64,000 nt of DNA from Solirubrobacter taibaiensis (GCA_027587225.1 JAPDDQ010000001.1:310001-374000); one strand, 5' to 3'; positions 36,513 through 45,883 are shown, counted from the stretch's first letter. Notes: generated by a model from the letters alone, not told the origin. Translations and numbers: made by a program.

Positions 36513-37718
36513 ATGCGCATCAAGACGGCCCTCACGGCCTCCATCCTCCTGCTCGCGGTGGGCGCCGCTCCGGCGCTCGCCCAGGAGCAGCGCCTCGACG
36601 GCTCGGCCGAGGTCATGAAGTCGATCTCACGCGACACGGGCCTCACGGACGAGCAGCTCAAGACGCTGCTCCCGGCCCAGGAGCGCGCGATCGCGATCGA
36701 CGCGCGGCTGAAGAAGGCCATCGGCGAGCAGTACGGCCTCTCGTACTTCGACACCAAGAGCGAGAAGCTGATCGTCAACGTGGCCGACGACGAGCTCGCC
36801 AAGCAGGTCGAGGCCGCCGGCGCCACGCCGAACTTCGTCAAGCACAGCCTGGGCGAGCTCACCGAGGTGCAGGTGGCGCTCGGCGGGCCGGACACGACGT
36901 CGCGCAAGCGCGAGATCGTCAAGTCCCAGTCGCAGTTCGCGGCGCTCTCACTCGACCCGATCAGCAACACGGTGGCCATCTCGGCCACCAAGGAGCAGTC
37001 CGAGGCCGCGCGTGAAGCGGCCGCCAAGTACGGCGAGGACGTCGTGTCCGTGAACATCCTGGACGAGGCGCCGAAGGCGACCGCGTTCATGGACGGCGGC
37101 GACGGCATCAACGGCAACTCCTGCTCGGCCGGCTTCAACCTGCGCAACCCGTCCACGGGCGCGCGGTACCTGCTGACGGCCGGTCACTGCGTCAACGCCG
37201 GCAACACGCTGCGCGGACAGGGCAACGTCGCGTTCGGCACCGTGCTCGAGAGCTGGTTCCCGGGCTACGACGACGCGATCGCCCGCTACAACAACAACGG
37301 CCTGTGGACGCAGGGCCCGTGGGTGGACACCAACCCGTCCAACGGCGGCATCATCACCACCACCGGCAGCACGGACGCGCCGGTCGGCACGCTCGTCTGC
37401 AAGTCCGGCATCACGACCAAGTTCACCTGCGGCTACATCCGCGGCAAGAACGAGACGGTCCACTACGACACCGGCGAGACCGTGTACGGCCTCACCCGCC
37501 ACTCCGCGTGCGTCGAGCCCGGTGACTCGGGCGGCGCGAACGTCTCCTACATCGGCGGCCGCTACCGCGCCGAGGGCGTCACGTCCGGCGCGAGCCTGAT
37601 CAACAACCAGTGCCGTTCGAAGTTCTTCTTCGGGATCTTCGAGAACGTGTCCTGGTACTTCCCGATCGCCGACTCGCTGGCCTACTACGGCCCCAAGTAC
37701 GGCGTCACCACCTGGTAG
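36513..37718 (+). CDS. Secreted S1 family serine protease, copy 2
   Basis: A 401-residue paralogue of the preceding protease with the same architecture. Signal peptide ends ALAQ and the pro-region is homologous (ERAIAIDARLKKAIGEQYGLSYFDTKS). The triad sits at the same positions: His225 in LLTAGHC, Asp253/254 in YDDAI, Ser339 in EPGDSGGA. Identity is highest around the catalytic motifs and the C-terminus (SWYFPIADSL). GGAGG lies 7 nt before ATG 36513; a TTG two codons earlier is less likely. The 15-bp gap and the terminator only after copy 2 indicate co-expression, with divergence of specificity suggested by the sequence differences around the substrate pocket. Confidence 0.93.
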   Translation: MRIKTALTASILLLAVGAAPALAQEQRLDGSAEVMKSISRDTGLTDEQLKTLLPAQERAIAIDARLKKAIGEQYGLSYFDTKSEKLIVNVADDELAKQVEAAGATPNFVKHSLGELTEVQVALGGPDTTSRKREIVKSQSQFAALSLDPISNTVAISATKEQSEAAREAAAKYGEDVVSVNILDEAPKATAFMDGGDGINGNSCSAGFNLRNPSTGARYLLTAGHCVNAGNTLRGQGNVAFGTVLESWFPGYDDAIARYNNNGLWTQGPWVDTNPSNGGIITTTGSTDAPVGTLVCKSGITTKFTCGYIRGKNETVHYDTGETVYGLTRHSACVEPGDSGGANVSYIGGRYRAEGVTSGASLINNQCRSKFFFGIFENVSWYFPIADSLAYYGPKYGVTTW

Positions 37719-37732
37719 CGATGCAGTGAGAC

Positions 37733-37765
37733 GCGGGCCGGCCGATCGCAGATCGGCCGGCCCGC
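37733..37765. terminator. Strong bidirectional hairpin terminator
   Basis: 15-bp perfect arms (GCGGGCCGGCCGATC at 37733-37747; complement 37751-37765) around GCA, between the convergent protease 2 and cyclase genes. On the forward strand it is followed by TTCGTCGTT, a weak T-rich tail. Likely ends both transcripts. Confidence 0.8.
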
Positions 37766-37772
37766 TTCGTCG

Positions 37773-38702
37773 TTAACGGACGCGCATGCCCTTCGCGGCG
37801 TCCCAGTGCAGGATCGGGGACTTCTTCTTCATCGGCGCGTCAGCACGGGAGATCTTCGCCCCCTTGGTGTCAGGCGGGCAGATCGCGATGTAGCGGGCGT
37901 AGCCGCCGACGCCGCCGCCGAACTTCGGGAAGCCGATGCTGACGAGGCAGCCCGTCTCCGGCACGGCGGACAGGTTGTTGACGCCCTCGGCCTGGGTGTA
38001 GCCGTTGTGCATCAGCCACGCCTCACCTTCGAGCGTGGGCGTGGTGTCGGTGTCCAGCGGCTCGTGGCCGTGGAACAGGATGTGGCGCTTCTGGTGCAGG
38101 AACTGGATGGCCTTGAGCGAGACGCCGGGGAACACCGTCTCGGCGGCGAGGGCCTTGGCCTTCACCGGGTCGGTCGTCCACTTCTTCGACCAGTCGCTGC
38201 GGACCATCACGACCGAGCCCTCCGGGATCCGGCCGTGCTTTTTCTCCCAAGCCGTGATGTCGGCGACCTGCAGGTGGTAGTCGCCCTTCGTCTTGAGCTG
38301 CTTGACGATCGAGATGACCACGAGCGGGCGGACGGCGTAGGTGGCCGGCAGCTCGTCGATCGCCGGGTACTCGGGCGCCCAGTGCGCGGGCGGGTCCAGC
38401 TGCGTGCCGAACTGGTCGGTCGAGAGCTGGTACGCCGTGGCCTCGAACCCGTCGGCGGCGAACGTGTACGGCTGGCCGGTGAGCGGGTTCAGCGTCGGGC
38501 TGAAGCTCGACGGGCCGAAGCCCTTCCAGACGGGCTGGAACGGCGTGAGCGTGTGGGTGAGATCGATGTAGCGCGACTTGCTCAGGACCTCGGTGTACGC
38601 CTGCCAGAGATCGGACGGCTCGTCCTGCGCCATGGCGGGCGCGGCGGTGCCGAGAGCGACCGCGGCCGCTGCGACGGCAGCCGCGAATGTGGTGCCCCTC
38701 AT
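37773..38702 (-). CDS. Exported cyclase-family protein (Cyclase/KynB fold)
   Basis: A 309-residue protein with signal peptide MRGTTFAAAVAAAAVALGTAAPAMA and the Cyclase (PF04199-type) domain: RYIDLTHTLTPFQPVW, DQFGTQLDPPAHW, IPEGSVVMVRSDWSKKW, FPGVSLKAIQFLHQKRHILFHGHEPLDTD. The usual metal-site motif HxGTHxDxPxH reads QFGTQLDPPAH here, so two of the histidine positions are Gln; Asp and the last His remain. It may use another metal geometry or be non-hydrolytic. The partner of divergent secreted protein 38761. Confidence 0.82.
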   Translation of the reverse strand: MRGTTFAAAVAAAAVALGTAAPAMAQDEPSDLWQAYTEVLSKSRYIDLTHTLTPFQPVWKGFGPSSFSPTLNPLTGQPYTFAADGFEATAYQLSTDQFGTQLDPPAHWAPEYPAIDELPATYAVRPLVVISIVKQLKTKGDYHLQVADITAWEKKHGRIPEGSVVMVRSDWSKKWTTDPVKAKALAAETVFPGVSLKAIQFLHQKRHILFHGHEPLDTDTTPTLEGEAWLMHNGYTQAEGVNNLSAVPETGCLVSIGFPKFGGGVGGYARYIAICPPDTKGAKISRADAPMKKKSPILHWDAAKGMRVR

Positions 38703-38760
38703 GTATTTCCCCCTGTTGGGTAGACCCGGGAACGCGGAACTTTACGTCCCGAGGGGGAGC

Positions 38761-39855
38761 ATGAACAAGCGAATCGCACTCGGCGCGGTGCTGCTGACGG
38801 CACTGGTGCCGTCGACGGCCCACGCCCAGCAGGTAACGGGCATCAAGACCGGCTTCACGCTGACCAAGAGCGGGCTGGACGCCGGATCGGCGAGCAACAT
38901 CAACGCGGTGGCGAACCGGATGGGCCGCCGGGTCGGCTTCCGGGAGGTCTTCAACCCCAGGATCGTGGAGCAGCACACGCGTGGGCTCGACGGCCCTCCG
39001 GTGCCCAACGCGCTCACCGGCTTTCGCTGGGAGGCCGGCAACGAGGGTGAACCGGACTGGCGTCCGCAGGGCATCACCGGCAGCGCCGACGCCTACCCGA
39101 ACGGGATGGCCGGCAACTACAAGGTGCTGATCACCAGCTGGCACGGCGAGCCGACCGAGTACTCGCGCGTGACGCTGCACAACACGACGGACAGCAACGC
39201 CGGCGCGCCCTATCGGCACGTCCTGCTCGTCTACCCGACCGGCGGCGGACAGGTGCAGCCCGTGATCTCGCACGCCGGTGGGCTCGCCTGGATCGGCAAC
39301 TTCCTCTACGTCGCGTCGACGGACCGGCTGCTCGTGTTCAAGATCAGCGACCTGATCAAGGTCAAGCCCAAGCTGCGGGGCGAGGTCCGCACCTACGACT
39401 ACATCCTGCCGCTGGCCGGGGCCTACACGCCCAGTCCGGCGCTCGGCGTCTCGTCGGTGTCGCTGGACCGCTCGCAGAAGCAGCCGGCGCTCGTGACGTC
39501 CGAGTTCCTGCCGAACGCGGCGACCGGCGGGCGCATCGTGCGCTTCCCGGTGAAGGCCAACGGGCGGATGGGGGCGACCGTCGCCTCGCGCAACGCGTGG
39601 TCGACCGACGTCACGAACATCCAGGGCGCCCTGATGAAGAGCGGGCGCTTCGCGATCACGTCGAGCTTCGGCGACGGCAACCCGAGCTACCTGTTCGCCG
39701 GCGCGCGCAAGACGCCGCTGCGCAAGACCGAGTGGCCACGGTCGGGCGCCGAGGACCTGTTCCTCGTGGGCTCCAACGACCGGCTCTACACGCTCACCGA
39801 GTTCGAGAAGACGCGCCGGGTGTTCGCCGTCGACGCGTCAGACCACGGCCTCTAG
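38761..39855 (+). CDS. Exported protein of unknown function
   Basis: A 364-residue protein with signal peptide MNKRIALGAVLLTALVPSTAHAQ. The mature region has beta-rich segments such as VLITSWHGEPTEYSRVTLHNTTD, HVLLVYPTGGGQVQPVISHAGGLAWIGNFLYVASTDRLLVFKISDLIKV and DLFLVGSNDRLYTLTEFEKTRRVFAVDAS, which resemble beta-propeller blades. No enzyme motif is visible. GAGGGGGAGC directly before the ATG serves as ribosome binding site. Divergent from the exported cyclase, with 58 bp between. Its 3' end overlaps the nitrate reductase gene by 18 bp. Confidence 0.8.
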   Translation: MNKRIALGAVLLTALVPSTAHAQQVTGIKTGFTLTKSGLDAGSASNINAVANRMGRRVGFREVFNPRIVEQHTRGLDGPPVPNALTGFRWEAGNEGEPDWRPQGITGSADAYPNGMAGNYKVLITSWHGEPTEYSRVTLHNTTDSNAGAPYRHVLLVYPTGGGQVQPVISHAGGLAWIGNFLYVASTDRLLVFKISDLIKVKPKLRGEVRTYDYILPLAGAYTPSPALGVSSVSLDRSQKQPALVTSEFLPNAATGGRIVRFPVKANGRMGATVASRNAWSTDVTNIQGALMKSGRFAITSSFGDGNPSYLFAGARKTPLRKTEWPRSGAEDLFLVGSNDRLYTLTEFEKTRRVFAVDASDHGL

Positions 39856-42800
39856 CAGTGCCTCCACGTCGGGGCGGCAGCCGCCACAGCCGGTGGCCGC
39901 CCCGGTGTGCTCGCTCACCTGCGCCACGGTCTTGAGCTCACGGTCGCGGATGGCGCTGATGATGTCGCTGCGCGAGACGACCTGGCAGGAGCACACGAGG
40001 TGGTCCGAGGGCGCGTCCGACGTGGGCGCGCCGGATTCGAGCAGGTCCTCCGGGACGGCTTCGCCGCTGGCGATCAGCGCGCGCAGCCGCCGGGCATCGC
40101 CGACGTCGCCTAGGAGCGTCGCGCCGGCCAGCGCGCCGTCGCGCAGGACGAGCTTGCGGTAGCGCTCGCGGCGCGAGTCGAGGACGATGACCTCCTCGGC
40201 CAGTGGGTCCGGCTCGGCGGCGGCGCCCGCGCAGAAGAGGTCGATGCCGGCCACCTTCAGCGTCGTGGCCGGGACCGCGCCGTGGAACGCATTGGGTCGG
40301 CCCGCGATCGCGGCCCCGGCCGCGCGGGCCTGCTCGAGCACCGGCGCCCACAGGCCGTAGACCGTGCCGCGGTGCTCGGCGCACTCGCCGACGGCCCACA
40401 CCCCCGGGGCGGAGGTCCGCAGGTTGTCGTCGACGAGGATGCCGCGCCCGACCTCGAGTCCGGCGTCGCGACCGAGCGCGACCTCGGGCCGGATGCCGGT
40501 GGCGAAGACGACGAGGTCGGCGGGGAGCTCGGTGCCGTCGTCGAGCGCGACGACGTGGCCGGGCGTGGCGTCGGCGACGGCCTCGGTGCGGCGTCCACAC
40601 AGCACCTGGATGCCGAGGGCGCGGATGCGGCGTTCGAGCAGGCGCGCCGCGAGCGGGTCGAGCTGGAGCTCCATCAGGCGGTCGGCGAGGTGCACCACCG
40701 TGACCTCGACGCCGCGTTCGCGCAGGCCGCGGGCGGCCTCCAGGCCGAGCAGTCCACCGCCGACCACCACGGCGCGCCGCGCACCGGCGGCGGCCTCGCG
40801 GATCGCGCGCATGTCCGCCAAGGAACGGAACGCGAACACACCCGGGCGATGGAGGCCGGGGATGGGCGGAACCCACGGCGCGGAGCCCGTGGCGAGCACC
40901 AGGTCGTCGTAGTCGAGCTCGCGGCCGTCGGCGAGCTCGACCCGCCGCGCGCGGGCGTCGATCCCGCGCACCGCGGCGCCGAGCCGCAGCGTCACGCCGT
41001 CCGGCTGGCGGAGCGCGAGCCGGGAGTCCTCGATGTCGCCGGCCAGCGCCTGGGAGAGCAGGACGCGGTTGTAGGGCGCGTCGTCCTCGCGCCCGATCAG
41101 CGTCACGCGCCAGCCGGGCTCGTGGGCGAGCACGGCCTCGGCGACCGCGTTGCCGGCCATGCCCGCGCCGACGATCACGACGTGGCGTCCGCCGCTCGCC
41201 GCGACCGGGGCCAGCACCGGCTCCAGCCGCACCGCGCAGGCCTTCAGCTCCGGCTGCTTGGAGACGGGGTCGATCGCCCGCGAAGTCACGTTGTTCAGCG
41301 CGCCCGCACCCGCTTCCAGGTGCAGCGCACCCCAGTGAAACGGCGCGAAGCAGACACCGCGCGGCACGTTCTCACTCACCCGCAGCCGCAGCACGGCGGA
41401 CCCGCGGCGCGAGCGCACGCGCACCTTCTCCGGCAGGCCGACGGCGTCATCGGGGTGCACTTCCACGAACGGATGCGGCTCGGCGCTCAGCAGCGACGGC
41501 GACTTGCCGGTCCTGGTCATCGTGTGCCACTGCTGCGCGACCCGGCCCGTCGTGAGCGTGAGCGGGAAGTCGGGGGAGACGGGATCGGCGGGCGCGGTGT
41601 GCGGCGTGGGCGCGAGGCGGGCGCGGCCGTCGTCGGTGGCGAAGCGCCGCGACGCGTACAGCCGCTCAGTCCCGGGGTGGTCGGACGACGGACACGGCCA
41701 CTGGATCGGCCCTTCCCGCCGCAGCCGCGTGTGCGAGATGCCCGTCTGGTCGCACAGCCGGCCTTCCGTCGTCTGGACGTACTCGGCGTGGACGGCGGCC
41801 GCCGTTCGCCACGGGAAGGCCTCCCGGTGGCCGAGCGCGCGGCCGACGCGGGCGAAGATGTCCCAGTCCGCGAGTGCGTCGCCGGGCGGATCCAGCGCCC
41901 GTTGGACGAGCGACACGCGCCGCTCGGAGTTCGTCATCGTCCCGTCCTTCTCCGGCCACTGGGCGGCGGGCAGGATCATGTGGGCGAGCGCGCCCGTCTC
42001 GGTCGGGAAGTACGCGTCCTGGCAGATGACGAGTTCGGCACGGCGCAACGCGGCGGCGAAGCGGCCCGCGTCCGGCTGGGAGACGACCGGGTTGGTGGCG
42101 ACGATCCACAGGACCTTGATCCGGTCCTCTTCCAGCGCTTCGACCAGCTCGGTGGCGGCCAGCCCCGGCTCCGGTGCGATACCCGGCGAGTTCCAGAAGC
42201 GGCCCATCCACGCGCGGTCCTCGGCGTTGGCCACGTTGCGGTAGCCGGGCAGGAGCGTGGAGAGCCCGCCGGTCTCGCGTCCACCCATGGCGTTGGGCTG
42301 GCCGGTCAGCGACAGCGGGCCGGCGCCCGGCCGGCCGATGTTGCCGGTCGCGAGGCACAGGTTGATCAGCGCGCGGTTCTTCAACGTGCCGACGCTGGAC
42401 TGGTTCGCGCCCATCGACCACAGCGCCATCGAGCGCTTGGAGGAGCCGAACCGCCGCGCGGCGGCCACGATGTCCTCCGCGGGCACCCCGCACACCTCGG
42501 CGGCGCGCGCGGGCGACCAGTCGGCGGCGACCGTCAGCGCATCCTCCGCACCCCGGGTGTGGCGGTCGAGGAACCGCTTGTCGAGCAGCCCATCGCGCTC
42601 GAGCACGTGCAGCATCGCGTTCAGCAGCGGGAGGTCGGTGCCGGGCCGCACGGGCAGGTGCAGCGCGGCGTGCTCGGCGGTGGGCGTGCGGCGCGGGTCG
42701 GCGACGATCAGGAACGCGCCCTTGCTACGAATCCGGTTCCACACGATCGGATGGCAGGACTGCGCGTTGGAGCCGAGCAGGAACAGCACCTCGGCCTCGT

Positions 42801-43260
42801 CGATGTCGGCGTACGACGGCGGCGGTCCGTCCGATCCCAACGCGCCCGTGTAGCCCGCGACCGCGCTGGACATGCACAGGCGCGAGTTCGAGTCGAGGTT
42901 GTTGGTGCCGAGGAAGCCCTTGGCCAGCTTGTTGACCGCGTAGTAGTCCTCGGTCAGCAGTTGGCCGGAGATGTAGAACGCGATCTCGTCGGGCTTGTAG
43001 CGCTGCAGGCTCTTGGCCACGTCGCCGATCGCCGCGCGCCAGGACGCGGGCCGCCAGCGGTCGTCCAGCGAGGCGCGACGCAGCGGCGTCGTCGCCCGGT
43101 CGGGCGCGTGGACGGCCTCGGGCAGGCGGGTCGGCTTGCGGCACGTCGCGCCGCGGTTGACGGGGTGATCGGTGTCCCCGCGCACGGAGACGAGGCGGCC
43201 GTCGCGCACTTCCGCGACCAGGCCACACCCGACCCCGCAGTACGGGCACGTCGTCTTCAA
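39838..43260 (-). CDS. Assimilatory nitrate reductase fused to NAD(P)H:FAD and BFD [2Fe-2S] modules
   Basis: A 1140-residue fusion that should reduce nitrate to nitrite with its own electron entry. N-terminal 4Fe-4S site: C5, C8, C12 and C40 (TCPYCGVGC, GATCRKP). The Mo-bis-MGD domain follows (about 45-560; SRLCMSSAVAGY, TGNIGRPGAGP, GQPNAMGGRE), then the molydopterin dinucleotide-binding domain (about 570-690; TLTTGRVAQQWHTMTRTG). Next come a Pyr_redox FAD/NAD domain like that of NirB/NasB (about 700-1060; VIVGAGMAGN, VVVGGGLLGLEAA) and a C-terminal BFD-like [2Fe-2S] domain (CSCQVVSR, TGCGGCRPD). TTG 43260 overlaps the nirD stop (TTGA); CTG 43275 is an alternative. Last gene of the nitrate operon. 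Confidence 0.9.
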   Translation of the reverse strand: MKTTCPYCGVGCGLVAEVRDGRLVSVRGDTDHPVNRGATCRKPTRLPEAVHAPDRATTPLRRASLDDRWRPASWRAAIGDVAKSLQRYKPDEIAFYISGQLLTEDYYAVNKLAKGFLGTNNLDSNSRLCMSSAVAGYTGALGSDGPPPSYADIDEAEVLFLLGSNAQSCHPIVWNRIRSKGAFLIVADPRRTPTAEHAALHLPVRPGTDLPLLNAMLHVLERDGLLDKRFLDRHTRGAEDALTVAADWSPARAAEVCGVPAEDIVAAARRFGSSKRSMALWSMGANQSSVGTLKNRALINLCLATGNIGRPGAGPLSLTGQPNAMGGRETGGLSTLLPGYRNVANAEDRAWMGRFWNSPGIAPEPGLAATELVEALEEDRIKVLWIVATNPVVSQPDAGRFAAALRRAELVICQDAYFPTETGALAHMILPAAQWPEKDGTMTNSERRVSLVQRALDPPGDALADWDIFARVGRALGHREAFPWRTAAAVHAEYVQTTEGRLCDQTGISHTRLRREGPIQWPCPSSDHPGTERLYASRRFATDDGRARLAPTPHTAPADPVSPDFPLTLTTGRVAQQWHTMTRTGKSPSLLSAEPHPFVEVHPDDAVGLPEKVRVRSRRGSAVLRLRVSENVPRGVCFAPFHWGALHLEAGAGALNNVTSRAIDPVSKQPELKACAVRLEPVLAPVAASGGRHVVIVGAGMAGNAVAEAVLAHEPGWRVTLIGREDDAPYNRVLLSQALAGDIEDSRLALRQPDGVTLRLGAAVRGIDARARRVELADGRELDYDDLVLATGSAPWVPPIPGLHRPGVFAFRSLADMRAIREAAAGARRAVVVGGGLLGLEAARGLRERGVEVTVVHLADRLMELQLDPLAARLLERRIRALGIQVLCGRRTEAVADATPGHVVALDDGTELPADLVVFATGIRPEVALGRDAGLEVGRGILVDDNLRTSAPGVWAVGECAEHRGTVYGLWAPVLEQARAAGAAIAGRPNAFHGAVPATTLKVAGIDLFCAGAAAEPDPLAEEVIVLDSRRERYRKLVLRDGALAGATLLGDVGDARRLRALIASGEAVPEDLLESGAPTSDAPSDHLVCSCQVVSRSDIISAIRDRELKTVAQVSEHTGAATGCGGCRPDVEALLEAVV

Positions 43261-43577
43261 GAGAGACGCACCCAGACCTCGTCCTCCTCGACGCGGACCT
43301 CGTGCACGGCAACCGACTCCGGCCCGTTGAGCGCCAGGCCGGTCTCCAGGTCGAAGCGGCGGCCGTGCAGCGGGCAGGTGACGCACGAGTCGGCGACGAT
43401 CCCGTCCGCCAACGGCCCGGCGGCGTGCGGGCAGTGCGCGTCGATCGCCGCGAACCCGGTCAGCAGGCGGAAGATCGCGATCCGGCGGTCGTCGATGGAG
43501 GTCGTGCGGCCTTCGAGCAGCGGCACGTCCTCGACGCGGCAGACGAGCGTCCAGGTGGGGTTGGCGATCGCGGTCAT
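43257..43577 (-). CDS. nirD: Nitrite reductase small subunit, Rieske-type
   Basis: A 106-residue NirD: a Rieske [2Fe-2S] fold with CPHAAGPLADGIVADSCVTCPLHGRRFDL (C-x-H and C-x2-H ligands), GFAAIDAH and PESVAVHEVRVEEDEVWV. It partners NirB in NADH-dependent nitrite reduction to ammonium in the cytoplasm. The start overlaps the nirB stop by 4 nt (ATGA) and its own stop overlaps the next gene by 4 nt. Confidence 0.95.
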   Translation of the reverse strand: MTAIANPTWTLVCRVEDVPLLEGRTTSIDDRRIAIFRLLTGFAAIDAHCPHAAGPLADGIVADSCVTCPLHGRRFDLETGLALNGPESVAVHEVRVEEDEVWVRLS

Positions 43578-45883
43578 CGGGCTCCCTCCGCGGGCGGACC
43601 GACGAGCGCGGGCTCAGAGTCCAGTTCGGAGAACTGCTTGGGGTGGACGGGGGTGTGGCGCTCGCGCCACGGGTCGGGGTCGGCCGCCGCCTTCGCGATC
43701 TTGTACCGCTCGATCAGCGCGTCGAGGTCCTCGAGCACGGCCTCGCGCACCGGCTCGATGCCCACCCGCGCGATGTACGCGTAGGTGCGCTCGAGGTACT
43801 CGGCCGACTCGCGGTAGTGCTGCAGGAAGGCCAGCGACACGCGGATCGCCTCGTCGGAGGTGGGCAGGGTCGCGAGCAGGTCGCCCTTGCGGACGGTCGC
43901 GCCCGCCGCCCCGCCGACGTAGACCTCCCAGCCGCCCTCGACGGCCACGAGCCCGATGTCCTTCACGTACGCCTCGGCGCAGTTGCGCGGACAGCCGGTG
44001 ACGGCGCCCTTGACCTTGTGCGGCGTGTACAGGCCTTCCATCGCGCGTTCGAGCTCGATGCCGACGCCCATCGCGTCGCCCAGCCCGAAGCGGCAGAAGT
44101 CGGTGCCGACGCACGTCTTCACGGTGCGCACGGCCTTGGCGTAGGCGTGGCCGGAGGGCATGTCGAGCTCTTCCCAGATGGCCGGGAGCTGCTCCTTCTT
44201 GATGCCGAGCAGGTCGATCCGCTGGCCGCCGGTGATCTTGATCAGCGGCACCTCGTACTTGTCCGCGACGTCGGCGATCCGGCGCAGCTCGGCGGCGTTC
44301 GTCACGCCGCCGCGGATGCGCGGGACGACGGAGAACGTGCCGTCGTTCTGGATGTTCGCGTGGACGCGGTCGTTGATGAAGCGCGCGTGGCGCTCCTCGC
44401 GGTGGCGGTTGCCGGCGATCTCGCTCACGAGGTAGGAGAGCCCGGGCTTGCAGGCGCCGCAGTCGCGGCCGGCGCCGCACGCGGCGGACAGCTCGGACAC
44501 GGACTCGATCCCGCGCTCTCTGACCACCGCGGCCAGCTCCTCGCGCGTCTGGCGCCGGCACGGGCACAGGAACGTCGCCTCCTCGGCCGCGCCGCCGCGC
44601 TCGATCGCCAGCAGCTCGCCGACGAGCGGCTTGCACGAGCCGCAGCCCGCGCCGGCGCGGGTGACGTTGACCACTTCGAGCGTGGAGCCGAGGCCGCGCG
44701 TGCGGATGGCGTCGACGATCTCGCCCTTGCAGACGCCGTGGCAGTTGCACACGCGGGCGCTGTCGGGAAGGTCGGCCGCCGTGGCCTGGGAGGCCTCGGC
44801 GAGCAGCGCGAGCGGGTCGGCGGCCTCGCGGCCGGTGCGGACCGCGTCCATCAGCAGCTCCGAGCCGCGGATGTCGCCCAGCAGGATCGTGCCGACGGTG
44901 CGACCGTCGGGGTCGACGACCAGCTTGCGGTAGCTGGAATCGTCGGCGACGACCACCGCGCGGGTGCCGTCGGGCGACCCGGCGCACACCAGGTCCACGC
45001 CCATGACCTTGAGCTTCGCCGTGGGGACGGAGCCGGTGTAGGCGGCTGCGACGCCGCAGATCGTGTCCGCGGCGACCTTCGCCTGCTCGTGGATCGGGGC
45101 GACGATGCCGTGGACGACGCCGCGGTGCTGCGCGCACTCGCCGACGGCGAGGACGCGTGGGTCGGAGGTCACCATGGCGTCGTCCACGACGATCCCGCGC
45201 TCCACCTGCAGACCGACGGCGCGCGCGAGGTCCACCTGCGGCCGGATGCCGACCGAGATGACCACGGTGTCGGCCGGCAAAAACCGGTCGGCGAGACGGA
45301 CGCCCTCAGGCGTGATCTCCTGCGTGTTGGCCTCGAGCAGGATCTCGACGCCCAGCGCCTCGATCGCGGGAGCGAGCAGCTTGGCCGCGCCCTCGTCCAG
45401 CTGGCGCTCCATCAGCCGGTCCATGAGGTGCACGACCGTCGTCTCGACGCCGAGCGAAGCGAGCCCGTAGGCCGCCTCCAATCCCAGCAGGCCACCGCCG
45501 ATGACCACGGCGCGACCCTGCGTCGCCGACAGCGTGGCGCAATCCTCGGGGGAGCGGAAGACGTGGGCGTGCTGCGCGCCCGGGATCGGCGGGACGAGCG
45601 CGTCGCTGCCCGTGCAGATGACGTAGCGGTCGTAGCCGGTCAGCTCCTCGACGCGCGTGTCGAGCAGCACCTCGATGCGGTGGTCCTCGAACCACGAAGC
45701 GGGGCGCAGCGTGAGCGTGTCGGGGTCGGCACCGCTGGCGAGCAGGGTGGAGAGCGCGACGCGGTCGTACGGGAGGCGGGGCTCGGCACACGCGAGGGTG
45801 AGCTCGATGTCGCTGTCGCGCTCGCGGATCGCCTCGAGCACGGCCTGCCCGGCGATCCCGCCGCCGACGACCAGCACCTTCAT
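43574..45883 (-). CDS. nirB: NADH-dependent nitrite reductase large subunit
   Basis: A 769-residue NirB. FAD/NAD modules occupy about residues 1-370 (VLVVGGGIAGQAVLEAI, VVIGGGLLGLEAAYG). Two BFD [2Fe-2S] domains follow (CNCHGVCKGEIVDAIRTRG, then CPCRRQTREELAAVVRERG with CGAGRDCGACKP). The C-terminal half carries the nitrite/sulfite reductase ferredoxin-like repeat and the siroheme-4Fe-4S site (CVGTDFCRFGLGD, TGCPRNCAEA). Reduces nitrite to ammonium with NirD. Starts with an ATG overlapping the transporter stop (ATGA). The length is slightly short but all cofactor domains are present. Confidence 0.95.
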   Translation of the reverse strand: MKVLVVGGGIAGQAVLEAIRERDSDIELTLACAEPRLPYDRVALSTLLASGADPDTLTLRPASWFEDHRIEVLLDTRVEELTGYDRYVICTGSDALVPPIPGAQHAHVFRSPEDCATLSATQGRAVVIGGGLLGLEAAYGLASLGVETTVVHLMDRLMERQLDEGAAKLLAPAIEALGVEILLEANTQEITPEGVRLADRFLPADTVVISVGIRPQVDLARAVGLQVERGIVVDDAMVTSDPRVLAVGECAQHRGVVHGIVAPIHEQAKVAADTICGVAAAYTGSVPTAKLKVMGVDLVCAGSPDGTRAVVVADDSSYRKLVVDPDGRTVGTILLGDIRGSELLMDAVRTGREAADPLALLAEASQATAADLPDSARVCNCHGVCKGEIVDAIRTRGLGSTLEVVNVTRAGAGCGSCKPLVGELLAIERGGAAEEATFLCPCRRQTREELAAVVRERGIESVSELSAACGAGRDCGACKPGLSYLVSEIAGNRHREERHARFINDRVHANIQNDGTFSVVPRIRGGVTNAAELRRIADVADKYEVPLIKITGGQRIDLLGIKKEQLPAIWEELDMPSGHAYAKAVRTVKTCVGTDFCRFGLGDAMGVGIELERAMEGLYTPHKVKGAVTGCPRNCAEAYVKDIGLVAVEGGWEVYVGGAAGATVRKGDLLATLPTSDEAIRVSLAFLQHYRESAEYLERTYAYIARVGIEPVREAVLEDLDALIERYKIAKAAADPDPWRERHTPVHPKQFSELDSEPALVGPPAEGAR

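Noticed and set aside
40282..44001. Long forward-strand frame opposite the nitrate reductase
   Set aside because: Low-complexity Arg/Gly/Asp composition; the reverse strand carries complete Mo-MGD, FAD and BFD motifs with overlapping operon junctions.
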